Made by a program: the position numbers and the translations under genes | Notes under the pieces: generated by a model | Databases searched by the model: none | Seen by the model: only the letters and a program-made list of their open reading frames with translations | Told to the model about the DNA's origin: nothing | Shown: positions 1-5,357 of the stretch, in pieces | How positions within the stretch are numbered: position 1 is the stretch's first letter | Layout of the letters: each line of letters opens with the position of its first letter | Origin: Thermoplasmata archaeon | Lineage (GTDB): Archaea; Thermoplasmatota; Thermoplasmata; Lutacidiplasmatales; UBA184 | Assembly (NCBI GenBank): GCA_030039825.1 | Contig: JASHUV010000010.1 | Location: 1-9,539, forward strand | Length of the DNA: 9,539 bases | Direction: 5' to 3'

Positions 1-788
1 AGGGCCCGTCCGAGGAGGAGGTAGGCGACCGTGGGGAGGGCGAGGAGGAGGACCCCGACGAGGGCGAGCTCGCTCGCCGCGGTCGTCTCGGCGAGGCTCT
101 GGGCGAGGACGTAGACCTCGACCTCGACGGTGTACTGCCGAGCGCCGCCGATCAGGAGGGGGCCGGCGAACGCGAGCGCCGAGAAGAGGAAGGTCAGGAG
201 GGCCCCGGCGGCCGCCCCGATGAGGGAGGGCCGCGCCCACACGGTCCGGTAGACCTCCCCCGGCCCGCCGCCGAGCGTCGCCACGGTCTCCTCGAGCTCG
301 ACCGGCGCGCTCTCGAGCCCGACGAGGGTGAACAGCGCCACGATCGGCGCGTTGAACGCGGTGTTGATCGCGACGATGCCGCCGAGCCCGCCCCCGAGGA
401 CGGCGAGCGCGGGCCACGCAGCGGACGCGTACCCGCCCGGGCCGAACCACGCGACGACCCCGTCGACGACCGCCACGGTCGGCAGGAGGAACGGGACGAG
501 GAGGAGCGCGAGGAGGGCGGAGCGGCCCGGGAAGCTCGTTCGCCCGAGGAAGACCCCCACGGGGTAGCCGACGAGGAGGGAGGCGGCGGCGCTCAGGCCC
601 CCTTGCGAGAGCGAGTTCGCGAGCGCGAGCCGGTCGAGCGGATCGGAGAGGACGCCGGCGAGACCCGCGACCCCACCGCCGTCGGCGAGCCCGCGCAGGA
701 AGAGGAGCGCGACCGGTAGGACCGTGACGGCGACGACGAAGAGGAGGACCGGGGCGATCCAGAAGGGATCACCCTCGCCGCGCCTCAC
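1..788 (-). CDS. thiP: Thiamine/TPP ABC transporter permease ThiP (partial, cut by left edge)
   Basis: Membrane permease that would carry thiamine, TMP or TPP inward from the binding protein ThiB, powered by an ATPase (ThiQ) expected beyond the left edge. I translated it directly: from a GTG at 788 the frame stays open to base 1, giving 262 residues without a stop. Residues 10-31 form a first membrane helix, with further helices near 66-82 and 88-112. The cytoplasmic coupling (EAA) loop lies at about 160-190, with E166/E167 and ATLGGGP resembling the EAA...G consensus. The motif FNAPIVALF before the loop and QYTVEVEVYVLAQ after it align with the first half of bacterial ThiP (FNLPLA, TTIELAIYQAL). 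ThiP of E. coli has two such halves of about 260 residues, so the second half should lie outside. The GTG overlaps the thiB stop as GTGA, indicating translational coupling in one operon. Confidence 0.88.
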   Translation of the reverse strand, partial: MRRGEGDPFWIAPVLLFVVAVTVLPVALLFLRGLADGGGVAGLAGVLSDPLDRLALANSLSQGGLSAAASLLVGYPVGVFLGRTSFPGRSALLALLLVPFLLPTVAVVDGVVAWFGPGGYASAAWPALAVLGGGLGGIVAINTAFNAPIVALFTLVGLESAPVELEETVATLGGGPGEVYRTVWARPSLIGAAAGALLTFLFSALAFAGPLLIGGARQYTVEVEVYVLAQSLAETTAASELALVGVLLLALPTVAYLLLGRA

Positions 789-1945
789 GGCCCGAACGCG
801 TCGTAGAGGGTCTGCCACTCCGAGAGCCAGCCCGGCAGTCCGGCGACGATCTCCGACGGGGGGATCGCGCCGTTCAGGTCGACGGCGCCGGTCGGGTCCG
901 CGGCCCAGCCGAAGCTCGACGGGAGCGCGACCGTGTCGTTCGCGGGGTACACCCACTCGTTCGTCGGGATCTCCGATTGGACGGGGCCCTCGAGGAAATC
1001 GTCCTCGAACGCCTCGGCGAGCGCGAGGTGGGGCGTGCCGCGGACGATGCCGATCCCGTAGACCGTCCGCCAGGCAAACGTCGTCCCGTTGCCGTGGAAG
1101 AGCGTCGCATTGAAGCTCGGCGGCCCCGAGCCCGTGAGCGCGGCGGCCGGGTCGGTGCTGTAGCTCACGAGCATCGGCGGGGCGTTCGGGCCCGTCGTGA
1201 ACGCGTCGTACGCGTCCGACCAGGAGTCGCTCACGCGCAGCGAGGGGTCGGCGGCCCGCCAGAAGTCGGTCCAGTTCTCATGGAGGACGGACTGGCTGTA
1301 GGCGATCTCCGCGAGCAGGAACTCCTCGCCCGTGATGTCGGTCTCCGGATCCTCGATCATGAGGGCCCGGGCCCACGTCGCGTTCGCGGCGACCTCCTCG
1401 AGGGAGAAGTTCCGGACGGCCCCGCTCGTCACCGAGTCGAACGACGGGGTGTAGTCGATGCCGAGGTAGCCGTACTCGTACGGCGTCACCGAGTGGTCCG
1501 GGGCGATCTCCGCCTGCAGCGCGGCCGGCTCGTCGGCGACCTCGGGGGGCGTGTACGGGAGCAGGACCCCGGCCGCATCGGCCTGGGGCGCGGTGATCTC
1601 GTCGAGCCCGATGACGAGGTCGATGCCGACGGAGCCCTTCTCGTCGATGAGGAGGCTCGAGAGCGTCCCGGAATAGCAGTCGAGGTTCACGTGGACGTGG
1701 TGGGCCGATTCGAACCCGTCGACGATGGCGGTCAGGTTGGCGGAACCGCACCCGCCGAACAGGCTCTCGTAGGTGACGATCGTGAGCGTCGCCTCCTCGT
1801 TCGTTAGGTAGGCGTTGAGCCCGATCGCCGCGAGGACGACGAGGAGCGCGACGCCCGCGAGCGCGAGGACCCGCCCGAGGCGGCCCGGGCGGAACCCGCG
1901 GCGCGGCGGACGCGCCGGGCCGGCCGACGCCGGGCCTACGGCCAT
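785..1945 (-). CDS. thiB: Thiamine/TPP-binding protein ThiB of an ABC importer
   Basis: Extracytoplasmic binding protein that captures thiamine or its phosphates for ThiP. The mature domain starts near residue 53 with LTIVTYESL. It then shows the family landmarks in order: SSLLIDEKG and DLVIGLDEITAP, YGYLGIDY, an EDPETDITG segment (PRTS in E. coli), SWSDAYDAF, LVSYSTDPA, SEIPTNEWVYPAND and a C-terminal WLSEWQ. All match E. coli ThiB (TbpA) in order and spacing. Length 386 exceeds the usual 330 because of an Arg/Pro-rich N-terminus followed by a hydrophobic helix at 25-46. There is no lipobox cysteine, so it is probably anchored by an uncleaved helix or cleaved by signal peptidase. C66 and C90 could form a disulfide. 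Seven N-X-S/T sequons (N70, 179, 188, 224, 279, 286, 336) fit a glycosylated surface protein. The ATG at 1945 follows a GGGGGAGGGG ribosome-binding site under TPP-riboswitch control. Confidence 0.92.
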   Translation of the reverse strand: MAVGPASAGPARPPRRGFRPGRLGRVLALAGVALLVVLAAIGLNAYLTNEEATLTIVTYESLFGGCGSANLTAIVDGFESAHHVHVNLDCYSGTLSSLLIDEKGSVGIDLVIGLDEITAPQADAAGVLLPYTPPEVADEPAALQAEIAPDHSVTPYEYGYLGIDYTPSFDSVTSGAVRNFSLEEVAANATWARALMIEDPETDITGEEFLLAEIAYSQSVLHENWTDFWRAADPSLRVSDSWSDAYDAFTTGPNAPPMLVSYSTDPAAALTGSGPPSFNATLFHGNGTTFAWRTVYGIGIVRGTPHLALAEAFEDDFLEGPVQSEIPTNEWVYPANDTVALPSSFGWAADPTGAVDLNGAIPPSEIVAGLPGWLSEWQTLYDAFGP

Positions 1946-1972
1946 CCCCTCCCCCGGTGCCCGGGGGGAGCT
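1946..1972 (-). promoter_or_regulatory. Expression platform: SD-sequestering hairpin of the TPP riboswitch
   Basis: In the - strand transcript, AGCUCCCCCCGG (1972-1961) is followed by GCA and CCGGGGGAGGGG, then the thiB ATG. CUCCCCCCGG pairs with CCGGGGGAG (one bulged C), burying the G-rich ribosome-binding site just upstream of the start. The same AGCUCCCCC (1972-1964) is perfectly complementary over 9 nt to GGGGGAGCU (2076-2068), the 5' strand of aptamer helix P2. The two pairings are mutually exclusive. With TPP bound, P2 holds its strand and the hairpin hides the SD (off). Without TPP, the P2 strand can take the anti-SD and free the SD (on). The base complementarity is seen; the switching order is inferred. 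Confidence 0.75.
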
Positions 1973-1984
1973 CTCAGCCGACCC

Positions 1985-2080
1985 ATGGCGTTCCCTTCGC
2001 GGGGATTACCCCGATCAGGTTCATGGGGTCGGCAGGACCGAGGTCCTGCCCTCTCAGCCGGTGCATTAGCTCCCCCAGCG
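1985..2080 (-). promoter_or_regulatory. TPP riboswitch (THI element) aptamer
   Basis: The - strand transcript carries the conserved TPP aptamer cores in order. These are GGGGGAGC (2076-2069, P2 5' strand), a short P3 ending in GGC, CUGAGA (2057-2052), a variable hairpin P3a (2050-2031, perfect 9-nt arms), GACCCC (2030-2025, P2 3' strand), ACCUGAUC (2020-2013), P4 GGGGUAAUCCCC (2012-2001) and GCGAAGGGAACGC (2000-1988, P5/L5). CUGAGA and the GAUC/GGGAA segments are the pyrimidine- and pyrophosphate-sensing parts of the thi-box. P1 is not well defined: I find only weak pairing between the base before 2076 and the end near 1988. It reads into thiB about 40 nt downstream, so it matches its target, a thiamine uptake operon. 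Confidence 0.93.
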
Positions 2081-2101
2081 AGCGCGCGACCTCGGGCGAG
2101 G

Positions 2102-2107
2102 CTATAG
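2102..2107 (-). promoter_or_regulatory. Possible TATA box for thiB
   Basis: CTATAG on the - strand, about 25 nt upstream of the riboswitch core. If used, transcription would begin near 2077-2080, right at the P2 strand, leaving almost no room for helix P1. The alternative is the TTAAAT at 2157-2152, which would start the RNA near 2127 and allow a 5' extension. The sequence alone does not decide between them. Confidence 0.35.
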
Positions 2108-2150
2108 CGTCGACGGTCGCGCCGGACGCCGTCGCCGGCGCGGCGGTGGC

Positions 2151-2158
2151 GATTTAAG
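2151..2158 (+). promoter_or_regulatory. TATA box of pdxS, possibly bidirectional
   Basis: ATTTAA at 2152-2157 is the only AT-rich patch close upstream of pdxS. Its centre is about 27 nt before the ATG at 2182, so the transcript would start at or next to the start codon (leaderless). The box reads TTAAAT on the other strand and could also serve the riboswitch-thiBP transcript. Confidence 0.6.
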
Positions 2159-2181
2159 CCGGAGCCCCCCTCCCACCGACG

Positions 2182-3117
2182 ATGGTCGAGCCGACCGCCG
2201 AGCTCCGCTTCGGCACCGATCTCGTCAAGCGGGGCTTCGCCCGGATGCAGCAGGGGGGCGTCATCATGGACGTCACCACCGCCGAGCAGGCCCAGATCGC
2301 CGAGGAGGCCGGGGCCGTCGCCGTCATGGCGCTCGAGCGGGTCCCGGCGGACATCCGCGCGATGGGCGGCGTCGCCCGCATGGCCGACCCCCGGAAGATC
2401 CGGGAGATCCAGGAGCACGTCTCGATCCCCGTGATGGCGAAGTGCCGGATCGGGCACATCGCCGAGGCCCGGATCCTCGAAGCCCTCGGCGTCGACATGA
2501 TCGACGAGAGCGAGGTGCTGACGCCGGCCGATCCGTTCCGGCACGTGGCGAAGGCCGGCTTCGGCGTCCCGTTCGTCTGCGGCGCCCGGGACCTCGGCGA
2601 GGCGCTCCGCCGGATCGAGGAGGGCGCCGCGATGATCCGGACGAAGGGGGAGGCCGGGACGGGGAACGTCGTCGAGGCCGTCCGGCACATCCGCCAGGTC
2701 AACGACGGGGTCGCCGCCCTCGCGGAGATGCCCCCGAAGTCCCTCCACGCCTGGGCGAAGGAGCAGGGCGTCCCGGAGGCGCTCGCCCTCGAGACCAAGC
2801 GGCTCGGCCGGCTGCCGGTCGTGAACTTCGCGGCGGGCGGGATCGCCACCCCCGCCGACGCCGCCCTCTGCCGGATCCTCGGCGTCGACGGGGTCTTCGT
2901 CGGCAGCGGGATCTTCAAGGCCGAGCGGCCGATGCGCGTCGCGCGCGCGATCGTGGAGGCGTCGACCCACCCGGAGGACCCCTCGCTCCTCGCCCGCATC
3001 TCCGAGGGCCTCGGGGAGCCGATGCGGGGCGTCGAGCTCTCGACGCTCGCCCCGAGCGAGCTCCTTCAGACCCGCGAGTCACGACCCGAGCCGAACCGTG
3101 CCGTCGGGCGCGCCTAG
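2182..3117 (+). CDS. pdxS: Pyridoxal 5'-phosphate synthase subunit PdxS (Pdx1)
   Basis: Synthase subunit of the deoxyxylulose-independent vitamin B6 pathway. It condenses ribose 5-phosphate, glyceraldehyde 3-phosphate and ammonia into PLP, the ammonia coming from the glutaminase PdxT, which is not in this window. The whole (beta/alpha)8 barrel is recognisable: [20 protein letters not shown] with the catalytic aspartate D30, VMAKCRIGH with Schiff-base lysine K87, [11 protein letters not shown], and [12 protein letters not shown] with the second lysine K155. The phosphate-binding [13 protein letters not shown] and [10 protein letters not shown] follow. At 311 residues it has the normal family length. 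One small departure is DVTTAEQ where DVVNAEQ is usual. The ATG at 2182 is about 27 nt from a TATA box, so the mRNA is probably leaderless. It diverges from the thiamine-uptake operon. A glycosyltransferase follows after 30 nt on the same strand. Confidence 0.97.
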   Translation: MVEPTAELRFGTDLVKRGFARMQQGGVIMDVTTAEQAQIAEEAGAVAVMALERVPADIRAMGGVARMADPRKIREIQEHVSIPVMAKCRIGHIAEARILEALGVDMIDESEVLTPADPFRHVAKAGFGVPFVCGARDLGEALRRIEEGAAMIRTKGEAGTGNVVEAVRHIRQVNDGVAALAEMPPKSLHAWAKEQGVPEALALETKRLGRLPVVNFAAGGIATPADAALCRILGVDGVFVGSGIFKAERPMRVARAIVEASTHPEDPSLLARISEGLGEPMRGVELSTLAPSELLQTRESRPEPNRAVGRA

Positions 3118-3147
3118 GCGGGGGAGGCGGGGCGGTCCCGCCGGACC

Positions 3148-4281
3148 GTGAGGATCGTCCAGGTCAGCCCCTTCTACCTCCCCCACGCCGGCGGGGTCGA
3201 GGCCCACGTCCGGCGCCTCACCGAGGAGCTCGTCCGGCGCGGCCACGACCTGACCGTTCTGACCTCCCGCTACGACCCCGCCCTCCCCGCCGAGGAGTCG
3301 CGGGACGGGTACCGGATCCTCCGCAGCCGGACGCGCGGCGTCGTCCTCGACACCCCCATCAACACCGGCACCCGCAAGGCGATCCGGGGGCTCCCCGCCG
3401 ACATCGTCCACCTCCACTACCCCCCGCCCCTGACGGCGTACTTCGCGACGCGCGGCCTCCGGGGCCGGTCGACGCCGGTCTGCCTCACCTACCACTGCGA
3501 CCTCTTCCGGCCCGGGCCGGCCGGGCGTCTCCTCACCGCGATCTACGAGAGCCTCTTGCTTCCGGGGACGCTCGACCGGGCCCAGGCGCTCATCGCGCAC
3601 ACCGAGAGCTACGTGGCGACCTCCGGTCCCCTGCGGGGCCGCCGGGTGGAGATCATCCCCTCCGCGGTCGACCTCCAGCGCTTCCGGCCCGACATCCCGG
3701 GCGGGGCGGTCCGGGCGAGCCTCGGTCTCGAGGGGTCGCGCGTCCTCCTCTTCGCGGGCCGGCTCGTCCCCCACAAGGGCGTCGACACGATCGTGCGGGC
3801 CCTTCTGCGCCTCCCGCCCGACGTCGCGCTCGTCGTCGTGGGCCGGGGTCCCGGCCTCGATCCGCTGACGGCGCTCGCGCGGCGCCTCGGCGTCGCCCCG
3901 AGGGTCCGCTTCTGTCCCAACGTCTCCGACGAGGAGCTGCCGAGCTACCTAAGGGCGGCCGACCTCTTCGTCTTCCCGAGCCAGAACCGCCTCGAGGGCT
4001 TCGGTCTCGCCGTCGCCGAGGCGATGGCCTGCGGGCTCCCCGTCATCGTCGCCGACATGCCCGGGGTCCGGGAGCTCATCACGCCCGGCGTCGAGGGGCT
4101 CCTCACCGAACCGCTCCTCTCCTCCGACCTCGCCGATCGGGTCGACGAGCTCCTCGGCGATCCGGCCCGCCGGCTCCGGATGGGGGGGGCCGGTCGACGT
4201 CGCGCGGAGAGCCGTTACGGGGCGGCGACGGTCGTGGACGCGCTGCTCAGGGTCTACGGAAGCCTGAGCGGAGCTGGTTGA
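3148..4281 (+). CDS. Glycosyltransferase family 4 (GT-B fold)
   Basis: Retaining, nucleotide-sugar-dependent glycosyltransferase; the acceptor cannot be read from sequence. The N-terminal acceptor domain opens with MRIVQVSPFYLPHAGGVE (GGVE with H20 is the usual GT4 start) and VRRGHDLTVLTSR. The C-terminal donor domain has FAGRLVPHKG at 202-211, with R205 and K210 as likely phosphate contacts, then VVVGRGPG, FVFPSQNRLEGFGLAVAEA with the E-X7-E pair E283/E291, and ACGLPVIVADMPGVREL. Length 377 is normal. The start is GTG at 3148, chosen because it gives the canonical N-terminus. GGAGG lies about 20 nt upstream, next to a small GC hairpin (3126-3142), so initiation may be weak or coupled to pdxS. 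Likely roles are polar lipid, surface glycan or protein N-glycosylation. The 3' end overlaps convergent pyrF by 35 bp. Confidence 0.9.
   Translation: MRIVQVSPFYLPHAGGVEAHVRRLTEELVRRGHDLTVLTSRYDPALPAEESRDGYRILRSRTRGVVLDTPINTGTRKAIRGLPADIVHLHYPPPLTAYFATRGLRGRSTPVCLTYHCDLFRPGPAGRLLTAIYESLLLPGTLDRAQALIAHTESYVATSGPLRGRRVEIIPSAVDLQRFRPDIPGGAVRASLGLEGSRVLLFAGRLVPHKGVDTIVRALLRLPPDVALVVVGRGPGLDPLTALARRLGVAPRVRFCPNVSDEELPSYLRAADLFVFPSQNRLEGFGLAVAEAMACGLPVIVADMPGVRELITPGVEGLLTEPLLSSDLADRVDELLGDPARRLRMGGAGRRRAESRYGAATVVDALLRVYGSLSGAG
4243..4271. repeat. Inverted repeat in the convergent GT4/pyrF overlap
   Basis: GCTCAGG (4245-4251) and CCTGAGC (4263-4269) are perfect inverted 7-mers separated by 11 nt. 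The stem extends by a wobble pair and one more C-G pair. It lies within the last codons of the glycosyltransferase and covers the pyrF stop on the other strand. It could act as a bidirectional stop or RNA 3'-end protector. There is no T-tract, so terminator function is unproven. Confidence 0.4.
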
Positions 4282-5092
4282 TCTGCTCCTTCAGGTGCTG
4301 GGCCTCTCGGCCGGCGGCCTCGGCCCAGTCCGCGCCGGCGCTCGCGAAGAGGATCGATCGGGAGGAGTTGACGAGCAGCGCGCGGCCGTTCGCGTCGACC
4401 CCCTCGCGGACGGAGGTGGAGAGGCGCCCGCCCTGCACCCCGACCCCCGGGATCAGGATCGGGACGCCGTCGCCGAGGCGCTTGCGGCTCGTCCGGAGGA
4501 GCTCGGAGTACGTCGCGCCGACGACGACCCCGGCGTTCCCGTGGGCCCGGGCCATCCGGCCCACCTCGGCCACGACGGCGAGCCAGAGCGGCCCCCTCGG
4601 CGTGGGGATCTCCTGGAAGTCGGGCGCACCGGCGTTCGTCGAGTGGGCCACCACGAAGATCCCGTGCTCGGGGTCCTCGGCGAACGGTTCGAGCGTCTCC
4701 CAGCCGAGCCAGGGCGTCACGGTCACGGCGTCGAAGCCGAGGGCGCCGAACGCGCCGTCCCGGACGAGCCGCATCGTGTTCGGGATGTCGTTCGCCTTGA
4801 GGTCGAGGATCTTGATGACGCCCGGGCCGAGGCTCGCCGTCAGCCGCTCGAGCTGGGCGAGGCCGACCGATCCGAAGGCGAGGTAGGAGCCGAGCTGGCA
4901 TTTGTATGCCGCCGCGTGGGGCGACGTCGCCTTCACGATCCCATCGAGGAAGCGCGTCAAGCGCGCCGTCGGGGAGGTCCCCCCCACGGACGCCGGCAGG
5001 AGGGCCGGGTCGGGGTCGAGCCCGACGCACAGGAGGGAATCCCGCGCCTTGAGGGTCCGGTCGAGTCGACCTTGGAAGTCGGAGGCCGGCAC
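4247..5092 (-). CDS. pyrF: Orotidine 5'-phosphate decarboxylase PyrF
   Basis: Last step of de novo UMP synthesis: decarboxylates OMP to UMP. Landmarks, numbered from the GTG at 5092: CVGLDPD at 22-28 (substrate aspartate), YKCQLG at 63-68 (lysine K64), the catalytic DLKANDIPNT with D97, K99 and D102 (the D-x-K-x-x-D charge network), TPWLG, VVGATYSELL, ILIPGVGVQGG, and VNSSRSIL near 241-248 with the phosphate-binding arginine. The length of about 281 residues and the GATY/SSRSI layout resemble the longer bacterial type-2 family. However, the active-site loop reads DIPNT as in archaeal short enzymes rather than DAKRGDIGST. A TTG at 5104 would add four residues. I prefer GTG 5092 because a T-rich box is centred 27 nt upstream and no SD is visible. 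The C-terminus overlaps the glycosyltransferase by 35 bp. Confidence 0.93.
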   Translation of the reverse strand: MPASDFQGRLDRTLKARDSLLCVGLDPDPALLPASVGGTSPTARLTRFLDGIVKATSPHAAAYKCQLGSYLAFGSVGLAQLERLTASLGPGVIKILDLKANDIPNTMRLVRDGAFGALGFDAVTVTPWLGWETLEPFAEDPEHGIFVVAHSTNAGAPDFQEIPTPRGPLWLAVVAEVGRMARAHGNAGVVVGATYSELLRTSRKRLGDGVPILIPGVGVQGGRLSTSVREGVDANGRALLVNSSRSILFASAGADWAEAAGREAQHLKEQINQLRSGFRRP

Positions 5093-5116
5093 GAAGGAGG
5101 GCAACTGTTCCGCGTC

Positions 5117-5127
5117 AAAAACCTATC
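5117..5127 (-). promoter_or_regulatory. Probable TATA-like element of pyrF
   Basis: On the - strand GATAGGTTTTT (5127-5117) is the only AT-rich patch before pyrF. TTTTT is centred 27 nt from the GTG at 5092, matching the spacing seen for pdxS and supporting a leaderless mRNA with that start rather than the TTG at 5104. Confidence 0.45.
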
Positions 5128-5330
5128 GTGATGGGTCGGCATGCGCATGATGGGGGGCGGAACGGCCGATTTTCAGTTCGGGGCGGGGGGGTTCCGCCCG
5201 CCCGGCGGGACCGATGACGCGACGCCCCGGGCCGGTCGAGACGCGTTCGATCCGGCCGGGACACCGGCGGTCGCAACGCGGGGGCCGGCCACCATCCCGG
5301 GCGCCCGCGCCGGGCCGCGCGGGCCAACGC
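5128..5330. other. Divergent intergenic region between pyrF and the nuclease
   Basis: About 200 bp, extremely G+C-rich, between the two opposite promoters. It contains runs such as GGGGCGGGGGGG and short self-complementary blocks (CCCGCC-C-GGCGGG near 5198). One AT-rich patch, ATTTTCAG near 5169-5176, could be another promoter, but nothing recognisable follows it. Open frames here look like non-coding GC-rich sequence (Arg/Pro/Gly-rich). I see no RNA gene. Confidence 0.5.
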
Positions 5331-5336
5331 TATCTT
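5331..5336 (+). promoter_or_regulatory. TATA-like box of the nuclease gene
   Basis: TATCTT in an otherwise GC-only stretch, centred 25 nt upstream of the GTG at 5358. The spacing fits leaderless transcription and supports that start over the ATG at 5214, which lies upstream of this box. Confidence 0.55.
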
Positions 5337-5357
5337 CCCGCCCCCGCGTGTGGACCC

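Noticed and set aside
977..1807. 276-codon frame antisense to thiB
   Set aside because: Composition (Arg/Gly/Val-rich) is that of a GC-rich shadow; thiB is certain on the other strand.
2442..4886. 814-codon open frame on the + strand
   Set aside because: Arg/Pro/Gly-rich shadow crossing pdxS, the glycosyltransferase and antisense pyrF, each of which has clear family motifs in another frame.
5145..5180. Possible C/D-box sRNA (ATGATG near 5147)
   Set aside because: No properly spaced D, C' and D' boxes on either strand.
5214..5357. N-terminal extension of the nuclease from the ATG at 5214
   Set aside because: The 48 residues are Arg/Pro-rich, precede the TATA-like box at 5331, and the family's LSYSS start follows right after GTG 5358.
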